64,000 nucleotides of DNA from Microdochium bolleyi (Eukaryota; Ascomycota; Sordariomycetes; Xylariales; Microdochiaceae): positions 1,803,524-1,867,523 of the forward strand of contig KQ964245.1 in NCBI GenBank assembly GCA_001566295.1. The letters run 5' to 3'. Shown piece by piece: positions 44,287-55,996 of this stretch. Made by a program: the position numbers and the translations under genes. The notes below the pieces were generated by a model that had not been told where the DNA came from, searched no databases, and saw only the letters and a program-made list of their open reading frames with translations. Positions within the stretch are counted from its first letter, which is position 1; every line of letters begins with the position of its first letter.

Positions 44287-46876
44287 TCAGAAATCCTCCT
44301 CCATGGCATTCACCCGCTTCTCACCAGCCTCCCTGATCTTCTCGCCAAGAATAGAGCGGCCGTATCTCTCCGCAATCTTGCCAGCGGCTTCAAACATTCT
44401 GCCCGTCCGGTCACGCATGAGCTCCACGATCTCGAGAGCCCGCATGCCACGCTCCTCGCCCTCACGACACTCAATGGCGAGATACTGGAGCAGAGTCTTG
44501 TCAATGTCCAGCTCCATGCGAGCAAGACCAGATCTCTGCGCGTGAGCACCTCCACTCGAGTCGATGAGGTCTTGTAGCTGAGCGGCGGCGATGTCCTTGA
44601 GAAGATACTGCTGCTCGAGCTTGCGAGTCTCTGAAGAGTCATCATCGGCGTCATTTGAGCCGTCCTCCATGGCGTCTTCATTGCGGCTCTTGCTCCTGGG
44701 AGGTTCAGACGTGAGGGGCACCGAGAAGTCGAACTCGGACAACAAGGGCTTGGGGAAGTACGGATACTGGTCACCGCCCTTCAAAATGATGCAGTGAAAC
44801 TTGCCGTCCGCAACAGCGATAGGGTAGTATGTCTCGTGCTTGCGACCAGACGCCAGGCGTGGCAACAAGGTCGTGTCTAGCAAGGGTATCCAGGAAGCCT
44901 TTGAAGGTCGACGCCAGTGCAACAAGGTCAACAGCGTGCCTGTAGAATCGTATATGCACGGATCCTGTGTAACACTGCGGTTAGTTCTATGCGGCGCAAA
45001 GCATGGGTTAAACAAGACCACTCACGCCATTGTCTGAGAAGAAAACGCTCTTGAGCGTCCCGCCTTCAGGCAGCGCCACTATGTCTTCATTCTGGCAGAT
45101 TTCGTCTCTCTTGAGATTCTGGATAGTGTACTGCAGCCGCGTGTAACCATCTGCGCCCACAGACCCGTTGCCGATAGTCATGACATAGTCTCGCCAGCTT
45201 GCGCATGTGACCATAGGCGCACTCTTTGGCCGGTAGACTCTGTACGGAATGCCATGCAGGGTGTACACTCGGACGTAGTTCGCGGTAGTTGTCACCGTGA
45301 CAAAGGACTCACTGAGGGACATGGCAAGCACAGCTTCGCCCTTTGGCAGTTGCGTTCGCCAGTCGGTACGATGCGTCCACGTCTCGTGTGGCCGGTAGAA
45401 TATTGTGGCTGGTGTGTCATCTCTTGGTGGGCATGAGAACAGGACGCCGTTGTCGGTAAGGCAGGCCTTGTCGTACAAGAACGTGTCCGTGAAGTGGAAG
45501 TCCCTGTGAAATTCGTGATCGTAAAACTCCACAGTGACTGTGTGGTGTCCATCCTGATCGACAGTCCAGACGAATCCAATAAGGTTCAGGCACAGGTACT
45601 TCCTGTTTCCACGCCATGGCGTTGAGCCAGGCTGGAAGGCTTCATGGTATTCAGGCTCAATATGTCTTCTCTTGGACATTCCGTTGCCAGCGGCGATACC
45701 GGCCCCTGGCACCCGCTTGCCATTTCCGTTGATGACATAGCCTGCTCCATCGTCATCCTCCACAAAGTCTTCGTCTTCGGGTAGAGGCCCATCGAGCAGA
45801 GAATCGTAGCTCTCGAGAGAGTCCCTGCGACGGCGAGGCGCGCCAGCCTGGACGTCGTTTGTCTCTGGCCGTCTCAGGTTGGTTGTCAATTCTGTTTGTG
45901 GGTCATGGATGAAAGGTGCAGGCTGCCTGCTCAATTTCAAGAGGTGCGCATGCTGTTCAGGCACAAGCCCCGGGTGGATGTACACCTCACCATCCGAGTT
46001 CGTGAACGACACCAGGTTCTCGCTGGGGTGCCAGGAGATATCGATGACGTTTGCAAAGTCAAGCTTCGCAATGATGGTCTGAGTTTTCGTCTCCCAGAGG
46101 GCAATCTTCTTGTCCTTGCCTGCCGACGCCAGCATCGCACCATTTGGTGACCACGCGAGCGCTGTGATGTCACCCAGATGACCACCGGAGAAAAGCCTCT
46201 GTTTCTCCCAGTCGCCCTTTGAGACAACTTGTATATCTCGTGTCGGCGTAGGCACGGCAAAGGCCCGCCCGTCCGGGTGCCAGGCGACCTTTGAGCTAAT
46301 GTCGGACTCTGTGTCTAATGGGCCGATTATGCCATCGACTCTCCGGATGAGCTCCGGCTGCTCTGAGCTGAGCGCATACACGTAGACAATACCATCGGTG
46401 CATGCAAGTGCTATGGTGGACCCTGAAGGGTCAAAAGACAAGTGTTTCGTGGGCTTGTTGTGTTCGTTTAGGTGACGGATCTGGCTGTTGTCGTCGGTGC
46501 GCACGAGCTTGACAGTGAGCTCGTCGCTAGCGACCGCGCACCATTTCGCGTCTGGAGATACTGCCACATCTCGGATGGGCAGAGAGCTTCGGAGGAGAAA
46601 TTTATCGAAAGTGGCGTCGGGAATCGAGTACAGGCTGACGGTGCCGTCCTCAGACCCGACGATGAAATAGTCGTCGCGAGCCGCAAGGGACACATTTTGC
46701 TCCTGGCAGTCGTCGATGTTGGTGGGCTCGCCGTCGAAACCGGTCTTGTAGAGGCGAATCGTGTTGTTCGAGCCCACGGTCACGAGCCTGGTACCATTGG
46801 GCGTGTAGGCGCAGCGAGTGACGCCCTGGGTATGGGCCGGACGGGCACGCGGCCGCTGAGGGGCGGTGGACGCCAT
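44287..46876 (-). CDS. sepB: Replisome adaptor Ctf4 / AND-1 / SepB (WD40 plus SepB domain)
   Basis: Chromatin-bound trimeric hub that links the CMG helicase to polymerase alpha and is needed for sister-chromatid cohesion (Ctf4 in yeast, Mcl1 in fission yeast, SepB in Aspergillus). Exons 46876-45026 and 44964-44287 encode 842 residues (61-nt intron, phase 0). The N-terminal beta-propeller of WD40 repeats includes GVTRCAYTPNGTRLVTVGSN, GHLGDITALAWSPNGAMLA and GKDKKIALWETK. After an acidic linker comes the second propeller (SepB domain), with STPWRGNRKYLCLNLIGFVW and a C-terminal helical bundle. The frame is open to a TTG at 46903, but the first ATG is at 46876. No C-terminal HMG box, present in animal AND-1, is seen; that is normal for fungi. 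Confidence 0.93.
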
Positions 46877-47425
46877 CGTTGGAACGTCTTTTGAGAATGT
46901 CAAACCTCAGGATCGGGATGGAGGTGTCTAGGCAAGCATAGGACAATTGGACAAAGGCCCGTAGTCCACGATGAAGTTTCAAGGCCGAATTTGGTCGAGG
47001 CGGTGGATGATAATGTGTCCCACATGGAAATCGTGAAGGTGGGAGGCACTTCACTTGAGACGCGTCGCACCGCGTCGCCAATTAAAGACGCCCTATTAGG
47101 ACTAGCGCGTTTTGACAGGGGATGCACCGCAGCTTCCAAGTCTCGACTCTGCCAAGGACGCCCTCCAGCATTTCTGAGTATTATCATGCCATGACACATC
47201 GGAGACTGAAACATGTAAATAAAAAGAGATGTACATCTCTAGATGAGATGAAACTCTGCTCACGACTTGTTTTGTAAATAGGCGGCATCGTTTTCTATTA
47301 TGGACGATACCAACAGCTCGACCCACGTCAACCCGCGTGAACCCCTAATTGAAACGATGCCCCACCAAGAATTCATCCCACTTCACTTTCATCACTGTCA
47401 GGCATAACGACGGTAGAGAGGTACA
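46877..47425. promoter_or_regulatory. Divergent promoter region, SepB/Ctf4 and WD40 gene
   Basis: These 549 bp separate two divergently transcribed WD40-protein genes and must contain both promoters and leaders. No TATA box or known operator stands out. Confidence 0.55.
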
Positions 47426-48787
47426 ATGCGGCAGGGCACATCGTCAGAGCATTACTTTGAGACCGAGTACGTTTTCGAAATAATGGTATTTGTACCTAAC
47501 CATTGAATACGGAGCTGACTCTGGGTTACTGCAGCGCCTCACAGGCTCTGCGTGAGCGCCGAGCCACAAAGGCAGGAAACAAGCATGGCGATCCCATCGT
47601 GCTCAAGTCGAAGCTGCAGGCCGTGACACAAGACCCGACCTCGGCCTCACACGTCCTGGTCGCCGAGTCAGCTGGTGCCGTGCGACGACTGAACATCGAG
47701 GTGAGCTATTTTCCCTCTCGCATCTTTCCGGCTCCTACTTTCTTCTCTTTGCTGTCTTATCTAGAATTACTCCATACTGACCGTGTTACTGACCGTGTGT
47801 CTGTAGACTGGCGGGACAAAACAAGTCTACCACGGCCCAACAGCACCAGTGACAAGCGCAGCTGTTGGTGGCTCACAGAACCAGACCCTCTTCGCGGGCT
47901 GCTGGGACAAGGACATCTGGTCATGGGACTTGGCCACTGGGGCCGCCGGCCGGCGGTATAGCGGCCACTCGGACTTTGTCAAGCACATCGTCGCGGTCCA
48001 TATCGGCGGCACCGCGTGCCTCGTCAGTGGCGGCGCGGACAAGAAGATCATGGTGTGGGAGGTCGAGTCCGGGAAGAGGCTGCACGTGCTGCAGGACCAT
48101 GCCGTCTCCATGATGGCGATCCAGTATCTCGCCGTCGACCCGGTCGAGTCCACGGCTGACCAGATCGTGCTCGTCAGCGCCAGCAGCGACCCGCACCTCC
48201 GCCGCTGGCGCATACGGCTGGACGGCTACGAGAAGATCCAGGAGGCTGCCGCGCCCGGCGAGCCGGAGGGGAGCACGCGACACGCGATTCTGGAGCACGA
48301 CACCACCATCTACAGGCTCGCTTTCGATGTGGAGGGGGACGAGGTGGACCTGTGGACGGCGAGCGGCGACGGGACCGCCAAGTGCCTGCTGCGGCACAAA
48401 GGCTTCATTGCCGACGATACTATACAGCATGGCGACCATGTCCGCGCCGTGGCGCTCGTCGAGCCGTGGGTCATCACTGCCGGCAGGGACGAGGACATCA
48501 AGGTGTGGAACAGGGCGTCGGGCAAGCTCTACTGCACGCTTGACGGCCACTATGACGAAGTTACCGACCTTTTGCCGCTCCAAGGAGGCAACAGAGTCCT
48601 TTCGGTGTCCATAGACGGCACGGTGCGGGTGTGGTCGCTTAAAGCTGCCGACCTTGACACATTCAAGCAGGAGCAGGAAAACAGAGCCAAAGGCGTCAAG
48701 AAGGAGGAGCCGGAACCGGCCGCGGAATCGCTCATGACAGCAGAGGAAGAGGCTGAGCTCGCCGCCCTGATGGAGGACGACGACTGA
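47426..48787 (+). CDS. WD40-repeat protein of unknown specific role
   Basis: Exons 47426-47466, 47535-47700 and 47807-48787 encode 395 residues. The introns (68 and 106 nt) are GTACGT...GCAG and GTGAGC...GTAG. The protein reads MRQGTSSEHYFETDASQALR and then enters a single seven-bladed-type propeller. Visible blades include CWDKDIWSWDLATG, GGADKKIMVWEVESG, SSDPHLRRWRI, SGDGTAKCLLRHKG, GRDEDIKVWNRASG and SIDGTVRVWSLK. The C-terminus is a charged helix ending AEEEAELAALMEDDD. No second domain (F-box, LisH, BEACH) is present, so it is a stand-alone scaffold. I cannot name an orthologue with confidence. It is transcribed divergently from the SepB/Ctf4 gene. Confidence 0.85.
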
Positions 48788-51700
48788 TTAGAATGGTCCG
48801 AAGTAAATGCCGACAGGATCCAGCCAGGAAGGACAATTTTGTTTTTCCTTCCTGAAAGTCTAATGTGGTGATTCGTTTCAGCCAACAAGCCACAATGCAG
48901 TAATCGGATGTGAACAATGCGCCTCGCGTAAGCGGCACCGGCCGACTGCCGTCGGATCGGGAACTTTGCACTAAGCTGGGTGGAGCGATTGCCCGAGCCA
49001 AGGCCCCCGGGAGAGAAAACGTGAGAGCTTCTTTTCGGACTTGGTTACTTCCCAGCTCGATGGCGTTGACGAATCACTCTTGGCGTTCCTTGCTTTGTTC
49101 TGCTGCTAAATACTGCATGTTGTGTGGCACACATGTCATTTTGGCGGTGCAGGAGACATCGTGTTGGGCCTGTGCTCGTTGGGACCGACGCGCACCTGGA
49201 TATGTTCCTGGAGCTGAGCGAAAGTTGCCACACGATTGGTAGATGTTTGAGTGTAACGTGCGCTCGCTCAAGTCTTTGGTCAGCTGTCGGTACCCAATGA
49301 ACTTGCAAGACATGATCTAAGGTAGGGAGCAGTAGTTGTTCGAGCTGGGTTCATTGGCTGCAGCCAGCTTGCAAGGACCATGCCATGTAACACTGAAGAC
49401 CGCAGCTTAGATGCTAATCTCTAGAGCATGCATTTACGCAATTTCGAAGCCGACTTGGTGGCTGCCTCCTTCTGTAGCCATACTGTCGCGGAGCGCGACT
49501 GGGTCGCTTCAGCAGTCCCTTTGACATGAACGGCTACCATTCGCTGTGGTCGAGTAGTGGTAACGTCGGGCTCTTGTGTATCGCGTTGGGTCAATCGCCA
49601 GCTGTTGGATCTCAGACTTCCCCTGGGGCAGCGGCCAGATTCCCCGACGTAGGCTTTGACCTGGAATTCAGGGGTAAGCTGGTTGTGTGTAAGTGCGGCA
49701 AGATGCTGTGGATGTCGGATCCTGATGTGGCTACCACCGATGGCATGGCTGTACTATTTCATTTTGAGTTTGCCGATCGTAAGCGAGTGGATGGTGGGCA
49801 AGGATTCGGCCGGTATCCGTGATGAGCTGTCAACGGAAAAGGGAGACCGTAGATGGGGTTGGGCAATTTTTGCACGTCAGTAACTCGCAGCTCGGCCTCA
49901 GGACAAGTCCGACCATAACAAGCATTTTCCTATGGCCCAGAATTTCGGTCATTGTCGCGACCTAAGACTCGTTGGTGCCTCGAAGATAGTGTAGTCGACT
50001 TGCAGACCAGTCTCTTTTAGGTTGCGCCTTGAGCATTTATATACACAAGACGTCCAGAGATGCAGTCCAGGCAGGGAACAACAGCACTTGGGATCACAAG
50101 TGCTGAGAGCCTCCGATAGTGCGGGATGTCGGGATCGGCACTTGATTTTGCAGATCTCAGTTCTTGAGATAGACGCTAGGCAAGTCCATACAGGCCAGGC
50201 CATTCACAAGGGCAACCTTGGACCAGGAGCATGTCCGTCCCAGCCTGGGACGCGTCGAAAATTCACGATGTGCCAGACTACTGCACAGGTCTCGGCTGGC
50301 AATGAAGTTCGTCGGGAAGTCCGCGAAACATTGCGCTTGCTGGAGCTAGTGGCAACTGCTCGTACCGGAGCAGCTTCTTTTGGAAGGCCTACTAGAGCCC
50401 CGGGGGCCGCCGGGAGGAACAGGCCCCGCAACGCGGCGACTTCGATAGCGGCGCCTAGCCCATGATGGCCAGCAAGGGTTGGGAGTCGAGCCGGCATCGA
50501 GTCGGCATCTGCTTGTGTCACTGTACGGTACCCTATGCCGGTTGCTCTTTCGTATGGCATTAGAGACCTGAGTTGGTGAGTGTGGCTCCGTCAGCTGTCT
50601 GGGTCAGCCCTCGACCAGCCCTCGACCAGTGAGGAGCGGAAAGGGGCAAGTGCAATCGGCATCGAAGTCCTTCCTGCCTGCACGGAGGGTCGGCCCCGCC
50701 TTGCAGGACAGGGTCTGATTGTTCTTGGCCCCAGCTCAACTTCACAATGCCAACAAGCCATCAGCATGACATGCACTCCTGCATGGCCTGGGTCCGATTG
50801 AGTAGATGGCAGAGAGACCGTACTGCGTACGCCGTGCAATCTCCAGGTCAGTACCCTAAGGTACCTGTATGTTGCTGACAGGAGCCAGCCCAGCAACCTT
50901 GGACTCCCATGTGCTAGTTGACCTCGAATCAGATGCAGAATTCCTGGCCGGAAAGTAAAGCCTGACATGGCAGCGACATGTGCTTTGCAGGATCGGCCGC
51001 ATAGGGAGAGAGCACAGGGCCAGCCCCGGACATCCGCCAGTCATGCGGCGGTCCGTCTGCCATCTTGCGACTGCTGCGGAATGGTCTCCATGTTTCAGCT
51101 CGAGAATCAAGAAGCCCGTGCTGTGAAGCAGATCGCGTTGTGTTGTGCACACCCAGTCTGTGTTGGCAGTAGGGCCCCAGGACCGGGAACCGGAAGCCAT
51201 CCGAGGGAACTCGCACCTCGACGGCCGGCCCAACAAGACCGCCAGAGAAGAAGACCGCTTCCTTTTTCATATCAGTGTCGTTATAGAGGAAGACTCAGAG
51301 CCTGCCTCTTCCCGCCCGGCCGACATCTGCCGCCATAGCGCGGGAAATCGTCAGCGCCTGGCCCCGGTTATCAAGCACCATGTTCGAGTCAGCACGGAGC
51401 ACACTGGGACCAGTCCGCTAGCTTGCCTGCCCTTCGGGGGTTTTGACACCAACTAATTACAGCACCGAGCTGCAGTCATCCAACAAGAACTGGCGACAAT
51501 AGATGCGAGGACAACGACGGCGAGTGACTGCTCCGACCCACCAGCACGCCGGCCGAGCCATCTCCTGCTGCCACTCACTTCGAACGCGACCGGGGCAGAC
51601 CAAAGAAAATGAGCCCACTCCCATGGGACTGCGAGCGTTATTAAAGCCTTTGCATCAGGTTAATCTGTCGTGCAGCTCAGGCAGCCTATCAGCATCGGGC

Positions 51701-52451
51701 CAAAGATGTTCTGCGCCCACATCCACTAAAGGCAGGGCTTCCCCTTTTTTCCTACAGAGCCTTTCAGTTATCCCCACACCTTCTGGCGTCTTCGCTCAGC
51801 GCCGCATTCGCTGCTCCGTGGTTCTGGCCAGCCGTGTTGGCGCACGCCCAGCCGATGCCGAGTTGGAGAAGCTTCACTGACTCTGGTACTGTCTGCATCT
51901 GGCTCTCGACACGAGTCACCACACCCGCTGCCCAATCGGAACCTTAAGCCGCCAAGCTCTTGACATCCAGTGCTCTCTCTCCTCTGTACGGGAGTCCCGA
52001 GTCATCGCGTCCTGTCTTGGGCTGGTTGCCTCTACAAAAGTAAGGCCCTGCATGTGCAACCTATCCCCAGAGGCGCACTCCACTCCCACAAACTCTCTGG
52101 ACTGGTCTCTGCTCTGCTGCCACAGCCGTGAACCCATGCCAAGCGCACGGGAATGAGCAGGGAGGACCCAGCAGTGTCGAGCAGCTTTTACGGAGCACGT
52201 CTGAGGCCTCGAGGGGCACCCGCAGCGTCGCAGGCTCTCCCCCCAAGCTAGGCCACCCGCCCCTGACCCGATTCGTCCGCCGCGAGTGGGTTCAAAGCGA
52301 GACAGCAATGCAATCCGTCGTCTGGTCCATAGCTTGACGTGACCCTGCTTTCATTCGCACCACCGTCGCAGCATTGCTGCTGTCTGTCGCCTTGCTCGTC
52401 TCAATCCCTCCTCCCCCAACTCTCCCCCGGCCGGATCGCATACGGCGCACA
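48788..52451. other. Long gene-free interval upstream of the Sfl1-like gene
   Basis: About 3.7 kb with no recognisable gene. It includes an 11-bp tandem duplication (AGCCCTCGACC twice, 50606-50627). The last 0.9 kb is C-rich on the + strand and is a likely promoter and 5' leader of the transcription-factor gene. Short frames on both strands have no family-like sequence. Confidence 0.5.
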
Positions 52452-54475
52452 ATGGCGAGCGCGACCGAAAGCACGCCCAGAACACCTGTGGGATTAGAAG
52501 CGCAAGACAACCTGGCCTCGCGAACAGTGCCCATCCTCGCCTCCTCCTCCGCCATGATGAGCTCCGCAACCCCGACTATCAAGACGTCGGCTGCTTCGCC
52601 TCGCGGCGACCCAATGGACATATCGACCCCGACGACCGACAAGCGGCCACACGCCAACGGTGCAGACACGGCCGATCGCTACAACAACGGCACGTCCGGA
52701 GAATATTCAACTGCCCCAGCACACACGCCCACGTCTGCCTCGACGACAATGCCCGCTCCTGCGCCCGCCGCCGCTGCTGCCGCTGTCCACCAGCCAAAGA
52801 TTGTACAGACAGCGTTCATACATAAGCTCTACAAGTAGGCTTCTACATTCCAGACTCTGCGCCATACTGCGTAAATACTCACATTGTGCGGCCTTTAGTA
52901 TGCTCGAAGATCCGGCCATCCAGCACTTGATCAGCTGGTCTAGCACATCGGACAGCTTTGTCGTATCTCCTACGAATGATTTCTCCAAAGTCCTCGCGTA
53001 TGTCAATTGCCTTGCCAGGCGACACTCAAGCACTAACACGATCGTAGCCAATACTTCAAGCACACCAATATCTCTTCCTTCGTGCGCCAGCTGAACATGT
53101 ATGGCTTTCACAAAGGTGAGTGCCTGCTCCAAGACTGCCTTTGCAACCCAACTCAGAGCTAACATTCGCGTTCAGTCAGCGATGTATTCCACACAGGAAA
53201 TCCAGATTCCGCACTTTGGGAGTTCAAGCATGGCAACGGGAACTTCAAGAGAGGTGACTTGGTTGGCCTCCGCGAAATTAAACGGAGGGCATCACGCCAC
53301 GCTCTTGTGCATCGCGAGTACAACCAAAAACCAACGCCATCACAGCCCGGCACTCCTTCAGAGCCTATGCCACCGATCCACGATAGTGCCGATCCGCGAG
53401 TTGTTGGCGTGGAGCACTCTGTCTACGACCTTGCGTCTCGGCTCCAGCGTAGTGAGGAGAACGCTCACTACATGCACATCAAGCAGCAGGCCATGGTCGA
53501 AACCATCAATCGGTTGCTGCAGTTCAACCAGGAAATATCCAGGACTCTGTTGGCGCTCGTGCCGCCAGAGAGCCCAGTTCATCGCGATGGTAATCAAACC
53601 TCCCTGAAACGGATTTTGTCCTGAAGCCACTAACACACTTTGCCCTAGTCGCTGTCCTGCAAGGAGAGATACAGCGACATACAGAACACTTCCGAGCAAT
53701 CGAGGAACCGCATGAGCCCCCGTTCAGTGCACGCGGCCAGTACTTTGCGGGCATTGAAAACGCACCCGTGTCGCCCCGACAGATGGCACAAGACGATCAG
53801 CGCAGACTAGGCCCGAGCTCAGCCCAGGCCCGGGGAAACTTCCATCGTCCACCAGTGCCCTCTAATCTTTCTCTGGGTGCCCGCCGACCCTTTGGTTCGA
53901 TCGGTGGCCCAGGGGCACCAGGGGCGCCGTCGTCGCCATCGCCTCTTCGTTCTCAAGCCCCACCGCCCGCGCCAGGCCCTCATCCGCTGGCCAATGTTGA
54001 ACTGCCTCCAGGCTCGCTCGCTAGGCGTCACACCTCTGCTGACATCCGCGCCCATGGATGGCAGCCCGCACCGCCACCACATTATGTAGCGTCTGGACCA
54101 CCTTCTGGGCCTCCGTCTTCCCAATGGCCATCATCCCCGAACCGAGCCGCGCCGGAGCACGAACGGCTTCGTGAATCCTTGTCGCAGTATTCGCTGCCAG
54201 GCGCCACGCAGCACCAGCAGCAATCCCGTTCCAGACCGACGACCCCCCCACCTCCACCTTTCTCGAACGGCATCAACGGCGTTGATAGCTTCAACAACTG
54301 GTCTTGGAACTCTGCGAGCCGCGAGAACAAGAACCTTGCCATCAAGGACAGCTCTGGGCCGCCAACCCGCAGAGGCAGCATGGCGCACATTCTGAATCCG
54401 TCTGAGACAGCCGAGCGCGACGAGAACGACGACCTTCGTGGCGATGATGACAGGAAACGGAAGCGGCTGCAATAG
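52452..54475 (+). CDS. sfl1: HSF-type transcription factor, Sfl1-like
   Basis: Nuclear DNA-binding regulator; yeast Sfl1 represses flocculation and filamentation genes downstream of PKA. Exons 52452-52834, 52899-52997, 53048-53115, 53176-53589 and 53649-54475 encode 596 residues, with four short introns that all sit in or after the DNA-binding domain. A disordered Ser/Thr/Pro/Ala N-terminus precedes the HSF winged helix from about residue 118. Its blocks are QTAFIHKLYNMLEDPAIQHL, ISWSSTSDSFVVSPTNDFSK, YFKHTNISSFVRQLNMYGFH and WEFKHGNGNFKRGDL. EIKRRASRHALVHRE follows, then a predicted coiled coil (VYDLASRLQRSEENAHYMHI) for oligomerisation. The C-terminus is Pro-rich and ends in a basic RKRKRLQ. 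Residues in the recognition helix are intact. Sfl1 is preferred over Hsf1/Skn7 because of LYNMLEDPAIQHLISW and the absence of a receiver domain. Confidence 0.92.
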
Positions 54476-55039
54476 AGACATCACACAACTGTGAAGCCAA
54501 ACCACGGCACTAGCAACACGTGTAATTATATGTAGGTTCTACGTGGTTATTGAGCCCAATCCGCAGTCCCATCTCGCTAACGAGTTGACCCAGAATTTCG
54601 GACTTTCATCGTCCACGAGAACAAGATAATCGAAGAGTAACAACGATGCAAGCATACATCATTAGTACGGCATGGGGTCTGTGCTCGAACGGGGTTCTGT
54701 CACCTTTTGTACGGCCAGTACGGAAAAGCAAGGGAAAAATGTGCATAGTCAGGATACAAACATCGGGCTGCGGGTGGAATCGCCCATGAATAACCTCTGT
54801 TTCGACAGATTGTATGAAATAGCACTTCACTAATAGCTAACGCACATCTTCAGAGCCTTTCGCGGCGAAACACCTCTTTGCTGATGAAGCTTTCCCTCTA
54901 GCTGGTCTTGCTCTCGTCTTCTCTCCAATCAGGCCCGCCAGTCGATTGATCCTTTCACATCTGCTTTTACTGGAGGGGATAGCGGCCTATGTAAGCAGCT
55001 GCAGTTGAATTTGATTGTATTAGACAGCCTGCTCTTGTT
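54476..55039. other. Convergent intergenic region
   Basis: The 3' regions of the Sfl1-like gene and the convergent low-complexity gene. Nothing else is seen. Confidence 0.5.
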
Positions 55040-55996
55040 TCACATGGCTGCGTCTTGCTTGCTCTTCTTCTTTTTCTTTTTCCTCTTTGGCTTCATCTGA
55101 GGCTGGCCTTGGCTTGCTATCGTACTTGGGTTTTCCTGTATAGATACCGGTTCTGCATCACCGTCCTCAGCATGGGCAGGCTCGGGCTCGTTGTCTCTCC
55201 GATCTGGATCACGACCTGCGGCACTGCTGGACTCTGCTTTCCCATCGGTCGCAGAGGAGGACGTCTCCGGCATCTCGACCTCTACCGCCGACTTTTCAGT
55301 GGTAGGAACAGCTCCTTCGCCCTCCTCCCCGGGTGACTCGCTCTCGCTGCGCCGCCTCTTCAGTTTCTTCGCGCGCCCGAGCCCGCTACGGCCCGGCTCG
55401 TCGTCGTCGCTGCTCTCGCCTCCGCCGTACCTTGACCTCCTGTTCTGCCCTCCTCCCCCTCTCGCATTGTCGTCTCGGCCGTTCAGGTGTCCGCCCCTGC
55501 GCCCGCCCAGCAGCCGCCCGCGCAGCGTCCTGGTGTCCCGGTCCCGCGCAGCGTTGCCGCTTGTCGGTATCGAACCCTGCAGTCCGCCGGCGGCTCTGGG
55601 CCTCGCGAAGCCGACGCCCGCGTTCGCGTCCGTCGCCCGGTCGTCGGCGAACTCGGCGTCCTCCGCGGCGAGGCGGGCCTGGCGCTCGGCATCGGCGTCT
55701 CGTGCATTCGCAGTCCCTGTCTTGCTGGAGATTGTTGTGGTCGCGGTGCTGTCTGTTTGTTTCTGCAGCGCGGAGAATGTACCTCCTCCTCCTGCCCCGT
55801 TCGAGGGCTGACTGGACGGTTTTCGGGCAGACGTGAAGGTCGCGGCTCGGGCTCGGTGTTGCTGCAGGAACGAGCAGGAGCTTGTGGTGGAGTCGGCACT
55901 CATCTGGATTTTGTTCATGAGCAGAGCGAAGTTGGGCGCGGGGTTGCTGCCCTTGGAGGTCGACGAGGACGAGGTCAGTGGCGGTGGTGGTGCCAT
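55040..55996 (-). CDS. Low-complexity basic protein of unknown function
   Basis: A single exon of 318 residues from the first ATG (MAPPPPLTSSSS); upstream the frame reaches only a TTG at 56065. The sequence is almost wholly biased: a Pro/Ser start, a short possibly ordered stretch NPAPNFALLMNKIQMSAD, then an Ala/Asp-rich helix (DADAERQARLAAEDAEFADD). An Arg/Gly-rich segment follows (GRLLGGRRGGHLNGRDDNAR), then an acidic Ser patch, a bipartite-like basic cluster (AKKLKRRRSESES) and a Lys-rich tail (KPKRKKKKKKSKQ). Basic clusters and RGG-like sequence suggest a nuclear or nucleolar RNA-associated protein, by composition only. I do not recognise a family. Confidence 0.6.
   Translation of the reverse strand: MAPPPPLTSSSSTSKGSNPAPNFALLMNKIQMSADSTTSSCSFLQQHRARAATFTSARKPSSQPSNGAGGGGTFSALQKQTDSTATTTISSKTGTANARDADAERQARLAAEDAEFADDRATDANAGVGFARPRAAGGLQGSIPTSGNAARDRDTRTLRGRLLGGRRGGHLNGRDDNARGGGGQNRRSRYGGGESSDDDEPGRSGLGRAKKLKRRRSESESPGEEGEGAVPTTEKSAVEVEMPETSSSATDGKAESSSAAGRDPDRRDNEPEPAHAEDGDAEPVSIQENPSTIASQGQPQMKPKRKKKKKKSKQDAAM

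Noticed and set aside
46877..46903. Longer start for the SepB/Ctf4 protein
   Set aside because: The upstream codon is TTG; the first ATG is at 46876 and leads directly into the WD40 domain.
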